A program made the translations under genes and the position numbers. This document shows positions 1 through 56,345 of a stretch of 64,000 bases of DNA, piece by piece (positions within the stretch are counted from its first letter, which is position 1; each line of letters starts with the position of its first letter). The stretch is taken from positions 57,148,286 to 57,212,285 of the forward strand of contig NC_079325.1 in the NCBI RefSeq assembly GCF_029931775.1. The letters are read 5' to 3'. The notes under the pieces are model-generated. The model did not search any database and was not told the origin of the DNA. It worked only from the letters and a program-made list of their open reading frames with translations. Origin of the DNA: Euleptes europaea (taxonomy: Eukaryota; Chordata; Lepidosauria; Squamata; Sphaerodactylidae).

Positions 1-900
1 TAATTAACACCAGCAGCATCCGCCAGGAGCTTGAATGTGATTTTGGATGCCTCCCTTTCAGTGGAGACACATGTCACTAATGTAGCCAGAGTGGCATTTT
101 ATCATCTTTGCCAGATTAGGCTACTGCCCTAGCTCTTTCACCCTGACCTAGCCCAAGTGATCCATGCAACAGTCTCTTCCAGGTTAGACTACTGTAACTC
201 GCTCTACGCAGGTCTTCCCTTAAGGCTGCTCCAGAAACTGTAACTGATACAGAATGCAGCGGCGCAGGTCTTTACAAGGACCCTATGGAGAGCACATGAA
301 TGAATGAATGAAACCTTTAATGGCATAAGTAATATTACAATTGTTACAGAAAGTACATAAAATATGCAGTCATTAAGATAAAAACATAGGCCAGAAAGTT
401 CCAAAAATAGAAATTACAAACGTTGGGCTTTTTGAACTTTCATCACATCCACTAGAAAGTTGGCAACATCTACAGTAACCTCCGGATTGGAATCATTTAA
501 TAAAAATTGACGTTTTGCTTGGGTAGATAGGAGATATTTTGAAAGAAGCCAATTTTTTAACCATTTCCCACGGGGTGTTTCATATAGAGGGCAGACCAAC
601 AGAATATGATCAATTGAGTCCAGGGAATGGGTATCACAGGGACAAGTCCTTCCATATAACATCCTTGAAGGAAAGGCATTAACCCTAGCGAGAGAGAAGG
701 CTCTGCCAACTGCACTGGTTCCAGACTGAGTACCAGATCAGGTTTAAGGTTTTGGTATTGGCCTTCAAAGTCCTAAACGGTCTGGGACCGTAGTACCTGT
801 GGGACTGCCTCTCCTGATACACTCCCCCAAAGAGCACTTAGCTCAGATGGAGACAATGGAGTGATCCCTGGCCCAAAAAGTATCCAGCTATCCTCAACCA
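1..900 (+). mobile_element. L2-type LINE 3' part, interrupted at about 298-662
   Basis: Conceptual translation of 1-297 in pieces gives 'SRLDYCNSLYAGLP' and 'LQKLQLIQNAAA', the classic end of the L2 reverse transcriptase reading frame. The same frame resumes at 663-900 with 'KVLVLAFKVLNGLGP'. It is decayed, with stops. The window starts inside this element, so its left edge is not seen. Confidence 0.75.
298..662 (-). mobile_element. 3' end of a second non-LTR LINE, inserted in the L2
   Basis: An 82-codon minus-strand frame (414-662) has 'CPCDTHSLDSIDHILLVCPL', a C-x-C-x8-H-x4-C zinc-knuckle as found at the C-terminus of several non-LTR retrotransposons. Its 3' end, near 298, is a short ATTC repeat tail. 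Both flanks read as one L2, so this is a later insertion. The clade cannot be named with confidence. Confidence 0.65.
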
Positions 901-1434
901 GGGCCAGGGCGTTTTTGGCTTTGGGCTCAGCCTGAGAGGTTCACAGAGCCATCCTAAGCAGAGTCACATCCTTCTAAGCCTGTTAACATCAATGGATGTA
1001 GAAGGGATCAACTCTGCTTAGGATTGCATCTTTCTTTGGGTTTATTTGTAGTGCCCTGGCTAACAAGTACTTGAATCATCCACAGTTGAGTAGCAAAATG
1101 TAGCTCTGTTTTCCAGAGTGAAGGCCAAGGGTCGGAGTGGCCCCAAGAATGCACAGGTTGGTCATTCCTGCATGCTTTGTTAAATGGTGTTCAGTTACTG
1201 GCAGCCCTTGGGTCAAACCCAGTTTATGGAAAGCAGCTTTCTCTTGCTGAGGACAGAGACAAGCATGTGGCCCTTAAGCTCCAGGATGTGACAGTAAAAG
1301 CAGGGAAAGAAGGTTAAAAGTTGGGGCTAGGGATCTAGGCTGTTGGCTGCATGGCAGAAAAAGCAAACAGTCTCCCATAGTGCATGTTCTCTCCAGGCAT
1401 TTGAATCTTTCCTCCAAGGAGCTCAGGGCTTCTC

Positions 1435-1585
1435 TCCCCTTTTATCCTGACAACAATACTTTCTGGTAGGTCAGGTTCAAAGAGAGTCACTATTGGTCAA
1501 GGCCAGTCAGTATGCTTAATGGCAAAGTGGGGATTCGGACCCAGGTCTCCCAGGTTGTAGCCCTAGCTAAGAGACCACACTGGTG
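1435..1585 (-). mobile_element. tRNA-derived SINE fragment
   Basis: The reverse complement has a tRNA-like head with a B-box-type GGTCCGAATCC and the body seen in the copies at 1845 and 22060. It is decayed and lacks most of the tail. Confidence 0.6.
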
Positions 1586-1844
1586 AAAAACAATATTGAT
1601 TCCTCTGAAATGCGGAAAAACCAAGCAATTCAGCTTTACTGTCGTTTTCAGTATTTCACAGATATGCTTTCCTGCTTTCAAGGAGCAGCAGTGCCCCTTC
1701 CCCAGATTCTGCCTTTTCTTGACATCCACAGCTATGTCTGTTGGGTTGCTAGGCAATGCTCAATATGGTGATGGAGATCTCATAAGGTAGCATAATGAAA
1801 TCTCATTTCCACCCTGTAAAATTTTTTGTACCCCTATAAGTTTG

Positions 1845-2035
1845 TTTATAAATGTATATTTCGCCTTTCTCTCCAATGGGATACAAAATGGTTAACATCA
1901 TTCTTTCCTCCATTTGATCCTCTCAACAGCCCTGTGGAGTAAGTTAAGCTGAGAATCCAAGGTCACCCAGCATGCTTCCATGGCAGAGTGGGGATTCGAA
2001 CCTGGATCTCCCAGATCCTAGTCCAGCACTCTAAC
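1845..2035 (-). mobile_element. tRNA-derived SINE
   Basis: On the minus strand the head reads GTTAGAGTGCTGGACTAGGA and the B box GGTTCGAATCC. A body follows with 'GGGTGACCTTGG', then the tail that pairs with LINE 3' ends. Similar copies lie at 22060-22306 and 50045-50225. Confidence 0.75.
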
Positions 2036-2316
2036 AACTGTAACTGGGTTTCACCATTTGTTATGCTGGACCGTGATAATAAATACATTTGTGGCTTTAA
2101 AAAAATATTGAATTTTTCTACATTTTTGCAAAAAAATCCTCCCTGTGTGTACATGACCCCAATGTGTGGATTTTTTGCTCCCTATTCCAGGGCCATCTTC
2201 AGAATTAGGTACATCTTGAAATGTGCTATAGAGATTTTTTTTAAAAAAACTTTCAGTATATTATAAGTAACCAATTCATTAATGTTACAGTTGGCCCTAC
2301 ACACATTTTATTTTTT

Positions 2317-2394
2317 CACTTGTTTAAAGCTAAGAAATACTTGTATTAGTGACATCACTTGTTTAAAGCTAAGAAATACTTGTATTAGTGACAT
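2317..2394. repeat. Perfect 39-bp tandem duplication
   Basis: Bases 2317-2355 are repeated without change at 2356-2394. The unit begins CACTTGTTTAAAG and ends AGTGACAT. The absence of differences points to a recent duplication. Confidence 0.97.
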
Positions 2395-2833
2395 TCTATT
2401 GTAGAATTTGCAGTCTATAGATTCCCCCTCCTCCTTGCATTGATTATATTATTCTGCATATTCAAGAGATGGACTCCTTAGAAAGAAAAGGCTACTTCTT
2501 TCTATCATTTAGTGAATCCCAATTTAAATATGCTGCTGGTGAGGCAAAATGTTTCCCCATGCAACTTTCTGTGGCTCAGCATTTCATTGAGACTCTGCAG
2601 CAACCGTGCAAAGCAACTGTCTGTGAGCTTAGTTTGTAGAGCAGAGATCTGTGGCGCTTGTGGATATTGTGCTGGTGGTCTAGCTAAGCATAGGTAACTG
2701 CTCGGCAGGCTGCAGCACAGTTAAAATGAGACCTAGAAACTCTGCCTTACTAGCTTCACACTTAAGTCAAACCTTATTGTGCCTTGTTCTTATGGTCCCA
2801 CAAATGTTGTCTATCAAAGCTAATAATAATTAA

Positions 2834-3192
2834 GAGCTGTCAAGTTGCAGCTGACTTATGGCAACCCCTCAAGGGGTTTGCCAGGCAAGAGATGAGCAGA
2901 GGTGGTTTGCCATTGCCTACCTTTGCGTGGCAACCCCTTTCTTCCTTGGTGGTCTCCTATCCAAGTTCTATCCATGGCTGACCCTACTTAGCTTCTGAGA
3001 TCTGATGTAATTGGGCTAGCCTGGGCCATCCAGCTCAGGGCAGAGACAAACAAAGGTGGTTTGCCATTGCCTTCCTCTGCATAACAACCCTGGCCTTCCT
3101 TGGTGATTTCCCATCTAAGTTCCAACCAGGGCCGACCCTGCTTAGCTTCTGAGATTTGACAAGGTTGGCCTAGTCAGGGCTATTCAGGCTGC
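2834..3192 (-). mobile_element. 5S rRNA-derived SINE, one long and one partial copy side by side
   Basis: Both copies contain the reverse complement of 5S rRNA internal promoter sequence (TCAGAAGCTAAG and the adjoining GATC-rich part, at about 2985-3012 and 3138-3165). The same 'ggtggtttgccattgcct' body lies next to it. They are 5S-headed SINEs in minus orientation, as known in squamates. The second copy lacks the outer body. Confidence 0.75.
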
Positions 3193-3764
3193 TATCAAAG
3201 CTAGCCAGACATTATTTATTTATTTAGTTGTCTGACACAAAGCATAAGCTGACACACACACCTTTTCTCCTGAGTCATTTGTGCATTTCAGAGGAGCAAT
3301 GACATCTGTCTCCCACCTGAAGAGATGCACAGAGGATTTGTGCGTGTGGGGAGTATCTTTCATCATGCTGGGACTTGCATGTAGCTGCAAGAAGAATTTC
3401 ATGGTTTCCAGTGGTGACCTGTGAAACCTTGTCAGCACTGGTGCCTTGGATTTTTTTTTTTTAATTGGAGTTTTTAAATTAAAGGAATTCTATGAAGACA
3501 GTAATATGACTCAGTATGTGTGGCAGACCATTTCCACACATGTTATTTGCCCTGGGTTCAAATCTGTTGGGAAGTGGGTTTATTTTCTGCTTCTGTGCAG
3601 CAGTGTGGTGCATTCGTGCACCTTTCCCAACTTTTATTCCATCTTCCTCAAATCTGCTTTGCTGTGAAATTTTGGAAAAGGCCTGGTTGGCTGCTGTGTG
3701 GGTGGGTGGGGAACTTTGGGTTTTCTTGGTCCCACCCACGTAGCAGCCATTTTCCCTGCCCCCC

Positions 3765-4066
3765 CACCACTTGGGGCTTTTTTGTTTTTATAAACTGCAA
3801 TTAAATATTTTTGTTTTGTTATAGCCGTATAACAATCTGTGTAGCAGGTTCTTTCAATTCTCAGCTTTTTTAAAAAATTAAGTCTGTGGCCTCATTTGTT
3901 GCAGAAATATAAGGGGGAAGGTGTATTTCTGCAACAAAAGGGGCTTGGAGGCCTTCTTTAAAAAATCATAGCTGGGAATGAAAACCTGATACACAGATTG
4001 TTATACTGTTGCAATGATATTTAGTTGCTGATTTTAAAAAAATCTTGGAAAAGCCCTAGTGGGGGT
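3765..4066. mobile_element. Palindromic non-autonomous DNA element (MITE)
   Basis: The two halves form an imperfect inverted repeat with arms of about 135-150 bases around a short centre near 3920. The outer ends CCACCACTTGGGGCTTTT and its partner AAAAGCCCTAGTGGGGGTGG pair. Inner blocks such as TTGTTGCAGAAATA and its complement pair near the centre. There is no reading frame. The ends resemble those of 42286-42416. Confidence 0.75.
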
Positions 4067-5687
4067 GGGGGTTGACGGGGGAGACAGCCATTGCCAGGGG
4101 ACTGGAGTAGGAAAACTATGAGAAAACCTGGCATATGGAACCCCTATTGCCGCCATGCTGTATAGGCAGCCACAGCGGTAATGGAGAAATTACATAAGTC
4201 TGTCCCCATGTGGAAAATGCCACAGTAATTTAAAAATGCACAATTTGCCAAAGGGCTGTGCAGGACTTTATAGAAGACTGTGGGTGCCCCTTGGCTGCCC
4301 CCATTCCCTCTACAGATGCTGAATTCTCCTTATCGGAAACTTGTACTCGGTAGAGATTTAAAGACGAGGAGGGGGGTTTGTTTTTTCAGTTTTTTTCCAG
4401 TGAGAAAATCGCAGTATTTTGGAGATCACTTAAAGAAAAAGCAAAGAAAAAGAATATACAGCAAGAACATTTTTTATATATGATGACCTACAGCATTAAT
4501 CATCATTCCTATACATTTTCTCTCTGTGTGTGTAGAGAGAGAGAGAGTATAGTTATTATTTAAATGTGAATATTTCCCCCATCAGTTAGTATGCTATGTT
4601 GTTTGATGGTAATGCATTATTAAAGACTTCAGAGTTTTCAATATTGTAAAGTTTAACTAATATCAAAATATACTGTTAGTCCTATTATGACTGTATGGGA
4701 CTATTTGAGACTGTTTGAGACATATTATGACTGTATGAGACTGTTTCTGTCCAAATAAAACACTACTTTGTTTACTACAAAATTTGTTTTTTACTTTCAA
4801 CTTCTATTTTTTCCTGCCTCTCAAATGATGAGGCAGTGTAGAGGGTGCAGCAGTCTGCAGCGCTCACCCAAGAATTAGGTATATTCGCGATTTTACTTCC
4901 AGAAAATACTTTTGAATTCCATAAATATGCAAAATAGTATAATTTTGTATGCTAATGAAGTTATAAATGATGCAACTAATTCTGGTAAAGTAGAAAAATA
5001 AGCTTAGGTTTGGCAGGAAAATAAATGCTGCATGTATTTAAACATTTTAATCAAATTTCCACTACTTCCCCAAAACCACTCTCCCACATGTCTTCAAAAT
5101 TTCTGGAAATTTCCATCTCTTGTGCACAGGGCTCCCAGCCCTCTCCTGTGGGGTGGTTCCGTCTCTGCTGTAGGCTGCTCGCCAGGCACCCAAATCTAAG
5201 TGCTGACAAGTTCCAGCCCAAAGAAGTCACCAGGGCAGAAGGGAAGCCACCTGGAAGCGCAGAGGGCCAACCTAAGTGGGTTCCCTCTACAATATGTCCC
5301 AGGCCAAGGGAGTGCAGCAGTTCTGGGAGCTGTAAAACTGGCATGGGTGAAACTGGCTCTTGGGGAGCCCTCAGAAAGACTCTGGCCTCTCTTTGCTTGA
5401 ACTAGCACCACTGTCGACACCAGGAGTTGGGATTTGCAGGCCTTCTGGTTGAATCCTCAGATGTTGGTGCTGCCGAAGTACACGTCCACCACTGTACTAC
5501 TTTTGATCTTCCAGAGATCTCTACCTGTGCATGTAGCCAATACCAGTGACACAAGCTAATAGGTTTTCCTTCTGCAACCCCATTCAACCTTCAGTGGGAG
5601 CAGCATGGGATATGACTGGAGGGTCTTTTCCTTGGTGATTCATCTCTCTTTTCCTTTTTTGTTTTTGTTTGTTCCTTCCTCTTTCAG
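4067..5687. other. AT-rich stretch upstream of the BRD3 start exon, no gene seen
   Basis: I see low-complexity runs (AG repeat near 4538-4548), a small inverted repeat near 4143-4185, and no recognised coding or mobile sequence. It is most likely BRD3 intron 1, since no CpG island or promoter-like block is present. Confidence 0.5.
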
Positions 5688-5850
5688 AAGTTGCAGCACT
5701 CCGCTCTCCTCCTTCCACCAAGGCCGCATGGTCGGTCCCTGGAAATGGGATGTCAATCCCATTCAGGGATCTTAAAAGAAGCCAGACCTTTCCCTTGCAC
5801 TGACTGTTGTTGTCGGCTTGACCACAAGTGAGACGAAGACACCGGAGAAA

Positions 5851-51044
<45,194 letters not shown>

Positions 51045-53455
51045 GCTACGGACACTTTTAATATGCCTGGACAGCAAATGGACATCTCGCTCACACGCAG
51101 CCCGTCACTCTGTGGCGTTCCCTTCTGTTCTTGTTTTTTTTTTAATGGTCTGCTTCGTCCCTTTACTTCACTCTTTTAAAGCCTTTTTTAATTCAGTGTT
51201 ATAAAAAAAAGATAATTTCCAAAATTAATTTCCCCCACTTTTTTTAGGTCAAAGGTCTTTGCGTGTGTGTGATTAGACTTTACAACAAGTAATTTGTTTT
51301 GCTTAAAGTCTCTAAATATTTTTAATGGAAGGTGAATGTGCTCACCACTGAGGAGATGCAGAAACTCCCAATGAGAGATCCTAGAAGACGGGTGTAATAT
51401 ATGGGGGACGGGGGGTTGTTTTGGCAAGTTCTTTTTGTCCTGGAAAATTCCTTCTTAATACAACCCAAGATTCATTCATCTCTGTGACAACACGAGATGG
51501 AGGGGGAGGACTTTTAAATGCGGGAGGGAGAACTCTGTAAAATGGTACTTTATCTGGAAAATGTTAGCTTTTGAAGTAGTCAATGTATTTGTTCTTAGCA
51601 CTAGTATTCCTAACCGCCAGGGACCTGGTGCACTATTCTAGTGCTCATGCATGGATTGTGCAAGAGAACTACCTAGTGGATTGGGCCCCAAGTCTACATT
51701 GTGATGAACGATCATCAACCTTTTTTATATATAAGAGGGAAGAAAAAGAAAGCTTATGTACTGTTGATTGTTAAAAATGTATCTCTTTAGATATTTCTTT
51801 TATCCTTAAAAAAAATGATACAGAACTTCAGCCTTCTGTTCTAAAGGCTCTCAAGAGGTAGCCTAGCAGATTAAAAGTGGTGTGTGGAATCTTGGTCTTG
51901 GAAACTCAAAGCAGGGTGGCTGGGATCTCGTCACTGTGTGTACCGTAGGGGTGGGGACAGTAACTGGGAGGTGTGTGATGCTCCACGCCCAGTACCTGGG
52001 ATTGATCCTGGAGGGCTGGGGAGCTCCACTCAACCTGCACAGAGCAGTCTCAGATCTCAGAAATAAAAGCAGGCCAGTTTCTGCCTCTCACACAGCCCCT
52101 GGGTGTCTCCTCCAGCCCTTCAGGTAATCTGTATTTGGGAGGTGGGGAAATAGCACCCAGAGTTCCTCCCAGCTTGCCCACCAATGGTCAGGTGTTGTAG
52201 AAACCTGCTTACACTAAACAGGATTTTGTGTCAAGTTACCCAGACCTCTCTGTGGTATGTGCCTGACTGCTGAGATCTCACTTCCCTTTTTGGAGACGAA
52301 AGAATGGGATCTGGTATCACTATGAAGCATCTCCCTAATATGCGGCAAGATGATGGGGAGTACATGGCGTCACGTCTGAACCAGGATCGTGTTCCTAGGA
52401 ACACTGAGGTCTTTCAAAGCTTATTGGGGGCTCCTCAAGATCCACAACATCAGGTAAGCTTCCCTGGAAGAAAACTGGCCCCATCCCGTCATCACACGGC
52501 AGTTTCCTCCCGACTGAAACAGAACCATGATGTTTATGAGACGAGTGGTGGCCAAGTTGCCGTGGCAAGGATCCTGGTGTGTGGCACAGCCTGGCCCTAG
52601 GTTTGACTAGGTAACAGTAGGGCACTGTGGTTGTGACTCTGGCAAAAGCTCTGGGGGCCAAAGAAGAGCCAGCGACTGACTGAATCTCTGTCCCTTTACC
52701 TGTTTGTCACAAGGAAGCTCTTCAGATAAAAGGCTACCTGTATCTTGTATAAGTGCAGGTCTCCAAATCTTTTACCTCAAGGTGGGGGGGGGGCAGAGTA
52801 CGGGAAGGGGTGGGAGAAAAACAGCATTTTTTGTAGGCATGTCAGTTTTCTAGATAATATTTTTTTCTCCTGCTCATCTTGGAGACCTGCACTTCTGCAA
52901 ATGACAGGCTCCAGAATCGAATGTCCCTTGATCTTGTGTATATAGAAATACTTTATTTATTAACACCAACGGTCACTTAAAAAATGTATCCTGCATTTTG
53001 AAGAGCAGAAGAAAAAATGCAGTTTTTTAAAAAAAACAACAACCCCAAGCTCTAAAGGATTGGGAGCCCCTTTTATTTAAATGGATTTGACTTTTTAACC
53101 TCCAGGTGCTACGGATCTGTTTCCTGTGCCGGTGCTTATTCCTTGTATGTGGATCCAGTTTTTGGGGGGAGGGGGGTTACTTTGGGTTTTGTTTGATTTC
53201 TTTTTGTACAGACTTTGGAGACTTACAGGTATCGATAACTTCCAGATAAAGCATGTTTTATTTGTATATTCCTAGTCCCTTCCAGGTTGGTCTTTTTCTC
53301 TTCTGTATCTTAATTGTTTTGAAGTAGAACAGTTTGGAAAAAAAATAAAGAAACAAAGACCCAATTTTTAGAGCAAATGCTAGTTCTGTAATATACGTGC
53401 AATAAACGTAATGGTAATGGGCTGGCTTGTACAATAAACCAAATTTCCATTTTTT
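51045..53455 (+). other. BRD3: BRD3 3' untranslated region
   Basis: About 2.4 kb of AT-rich sequence without a plausible gene follows the stop codon. I recognise no transposon in it. Its end is set by three AATAAA signals (53344-53349, 53401-53406, 53433-53438) followed by a T-rich and then GT-containing stretch. Alternative 3' ends inside the UTR are possible. Confidence 0.8.
53433..53438 (+). terminator. BRD3: Polyadenylation signal of BRD3 (last of three)
   Basis: AATAAA is followed within 20 bases by a run of T and then by GT-containing sequence, the usual layout for cleavage near 53455. Two more AATAAA copies lie at 53344 and 53401, so several 3' ends are likely. Confidence 0.7.
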
Positions 53456-54083
53456 CACCACTGGGGTGAAGCTGCAGGCTATGTTGTTTACTCACTCAGG
53501 CACCTTTTAAAGACCAAGTGCAGCAGCAAGAGACTGGACAGCAGCTGGAGAACTCCTGGTTCAAAACGTGCCACCTGCCATTGACTTCCTTCGGCAAGCC
53601 ATCGTTCCCCTTGCTTCCCCCTCCTCTGAAACATGCAACAAAGAGCCCTGATCTGTGTTGTGGGGGAAGGAGTCCCCCAAAACAGTATTGGTGACGTACT
53701 TTCATTGCCCCAAACCATCATAGAAATGCTCCGTAGATCATTAGTAGTCTCCCGAGAAAAGGGTCCCTTCCCCCAGATGACCAGTTGTGTGAACATCAAT
53801 GCCTTTCTCCTCGTGTCCGTTGGCTTGAGGTTGGCCACTCAAAGGAAGGTGCTGAGGGCCGACCTCATGAACTCCAAATTCAGCTGTGGGCCTCCAGTTG
53901 CTAACCTAGTCTAAATTTGGGCTTTGTGTAATCTGTTGGCTTCATCTTGGAAACTGTGTGTGCTTCCCACTCTCCCTCTCCCCCATCCACCACCAAAAAT
54001 GGTGTCAGACTTTGAGATCAGCTGTGTGGCTGCAAATGACGGACAAGGGAAGGTTCGTCTGTACAGAACACTCACACCAACAT

Positions 54084-54089
54084 TTTATT
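54084..54089 (-). terminator. BRD3OS: Candidate polyadenylation signal of BRD3OS
   Basis: AATAAA lies on the minus strand about 2 kb past the BRD3OS stop, followed by GT-rich sequence. If used, the BRD3OS and BRD3 transcripts end about 600 bases apart. Earlier minus-strand AATAAA signals lie inside an hAT element at 54992-54997 and 54942-54947. Confidence 0.4.
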
Positions 54090-54284
54090 CAGATCACAGT
54101 AGCATGGTAATACTACAACACAAACAACCACAGTGAGAGATGGGTGCTTAAAAATGGGCAAAGCAACTCCTCAGGTGTAAGCAAGGCTTCTCTCCCTTCC
54201 CTCCCTGGTCCAGTCTTGCTGTTCCCTTTGTCAATAACTTCTGTGGCCAAGCTAATTTAACTTTTAAGGTACCTTAGGCTAGAC

Positions 54285-55118
54285 CAGGGGTCTGCAAACT
54301 GTGGCTCCCGATCCGCATGTGGCTCTTTGGCCCGTTGAGTGTGGCTCTCCGAACTTGGTTCGGAGCCCCTGCTCTTGCACCCGTTCGCGCCGGCAGCCGG
54401 GCTGCGGAGCCGGCGCGCCTGAGAGGGCGAGCGGGCGCACTGTCTCTCCCCACCCCACCGTGGAGAATGGCCGGGTCCCCCTTTCCCTTGCCCTTAATGG
54501 TTGGGAGGCTAAAGCCTCCCCTCTAGCCGCGCGATTGCTGGGCGGGCAGCTCAGCGGTTCCTCCCCCCCCCGCCTATCAGCTGTTGGGTGGGGAGGCTTC
54601 CTTTGGTAGACCTGGCCTCCGGCAGAGTCCCATTGGGAGGCCATGTCTACCCACTGGCTTTCTTGGCGGTAGACTTGGACTCCGAGGAGGAGGAAAAGTC
54701 CCCCTTCAGAGGCCAGGTCTACCCATTGGCTTCTATGGGCCTCCGGAGGCCAGGTCTACTGCCAAGCAATGGGTAGACCTGGCCTCCCAATGGGACTCAG
54801 ACGGAGGCCAGGTCTACCAATAGGCTTTTATGGTGGTAGACCAGGCCTCCAGACGAGGACTCCGGACGGGGAGGGGGAAATGGCAGGGACTTACCATTTT
54901 AATTTTTATCAATAAGATCATTATTAAGTATGATATCAAGTTTTATTCACTGTACCTATAGTTTAATTAAGACTTAAAACTTTAATTAAAGTTTATTAAG
55001 TTAATAAACAGTGTACCTACCTATATAGTTTAAGTTTAAGAAATTTGGCTCTCAAAAGAAATCTCAATCGTTGTACTGTTGATATTTGGCTCTTGACTAA
55101 TGAGTTTGCCGACCCCTG
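54285..55118. mobile_element. hAT-type non-autonomous element with exact 8-bp target duplication
   Basis: Ends are CAGGGGTCTGCAAACT and, inverted, CAGGGGTCGGCAAACT. The flanks GGCTAGAC (54277-54284 and 55119-55126) match exactly. The right 250 bases are the AT-rich block shared with the element at 43284. The core differs and holds eight copies of a 16-base motif in both orientations (54605-54850). There is no transposase frame. It lies between the BRD3OS stop and its candidate 3' end. Confidence 0.95.
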
Positions 55119-55126
55119 GGCTAGAC

Positions 55127-56088
55127 TAATGAATAAATAACAGACACATTTAAATACTTCCACAACAATCTCGCCCAAGGCAGCTCACACCTGCAGTCCG
55201 CTGAGCTCAACATTTCCCATTGAGTGGTTGTTAGAACTCAGCATCCAAAAGCCCTTCTGCTTCCACAGACCCTAGAGAAGTTGGGGGACAGAAATGCCTC
55301 TGTTGCTGCCAGCCGCTGAGCTACCTGGCTGGTTTTGGCCCCTGCTGTTATGCTTTATCCCTTTCAAAGAAACGCAGGTGCCATTGGTGCGCTCTTAGCC
55401 ACCTTTTGGGTTCTGCCTATCAACTGCATGATCAGACAGCAGCAGATAGTGGAGGTGGGGACCTTTTGTCCATCACTGCCCATCTTTGCCCGTAAAATTC
55501 ACCCTAGGTTTTTTCATGCTTCTAACCTCTTTGCCAACAGACCACAAAGTTGCAAAAAGAAAGAAGCAGCAGCAGCAGCACCTGCTTTTCAGCTTGGTTG
55601 AGCTGCCATCTAAAGGGCCAATTTATGGATCTGTTGGGAGCATCTGATAAGCTTTTCCTGAGGCCTCATCACTTCAGGCAAGAATGCTTCCCCATAAAAC
55701 CAGCACCCTGCATGCAAAAACTATGTATGAGAAGTTCAGCCTAGCTTTCTCCTGGACACCTCACTTTTCCATGGGCAGGGAAGCATTCACACATGCAACC
55801 CCTGTAACTGCAGACGCAGTCCGTAGTGCCACAATCCAGGGGAATACTTTGCCAGATGATTCTACGTCATCTACAGCCCAAGCTTTTCTTGCTCCGTAAT
55901 GGGCACTTCCTTGGCACGTTCTCTGCCAACAGTGGGATGAAAAGAGGAGTTGGAAGTCCACGAGGCTGTTCTGTGGAAACTACTGCCCTTCCCAAGCAAT
56001 GGGAGAAGCGATTCCCAAAAGTATCAACCAGGTAACAGAACCACTGTCCGAAAACAGCAGCCAGACTTCCTTAGCTTTGGGACTGGAG
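55127..56088 (-). other. BRD3OS: Probable BRD3OS 3' untranslated sequence
   Basis: There is no gene other than the likely 3' UTR of BRD3OS read on the minus strand. The other open frames here are short and unconvincing. Confidence 0.45.
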
Positions 56089-56343
56089 TTACATAATGGT
56101 ACAAAACTTGGACTGTCCGGTGTCCCTGGTGAGGTCCACTTTGTTTTTATCTCGCACCAGAATCGCCTGGTTGCCATACTGCGAATACCATGTGCTGCGG
56201 CTCCGGCTTAAGTACGTGCCAGGGGGAAGAGTTTCCAGTTTCTGCTGCTGTTGCTGCCAGATCAGCAAAGACGTATCTCTGTAGCGGAGGCGGGCGTAGC
56301 CCTCCGAGAAAGCTTTTTCAGCAAGGGGTGGCCGGCTACTCAT
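56089..56343 (-). CDS. BRD3OS: BRD3OS microprotein, 84 residues, C-terminal CaaX box
   Basis: This intact 84-codon frame on the minus strand starts at ATG 56343 (G at -3) and ends with TAA at 56089. I recognise the protein as the product of the mammalian BRD3OS gene, once listed as a long non-coding RNA and convergent with BRD3. The position fits: it lies 5 kb past the BRD3 stop, tail to tail. Visible parts are an N-terminal block '[20 protein letters not shown]' (about 8-27), five glutamines at 30-34, '[11 protein letters not shown]' and 'WYSQYGN'. The end is Cys81-Thr-Ile-Met, a CaaX box of the kind farnesyltransferase accepts. There is no signal peptide or membrane segment. Function is unknown. 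Recognition is from memory of the human protein and should be confirmed by search. Confidence 0.88.
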   Translation of the reverse strand: MSSRPPLAEKAFSEGYARLRYRDTSLLIWQQQQQKLETLPPGTYLSRSRSTWYSQYGNQAILVRDKNKVDLTRDTGQSKFCTIM

Positions 56344-56345
56344 CG

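Noticed and set aside
1-5687. BRD3 first exon and promoter
   Set aside because: No CpG island, donor-flanked non-coding exon or promoter-like block was found; the first exon most likely lies left of the window.
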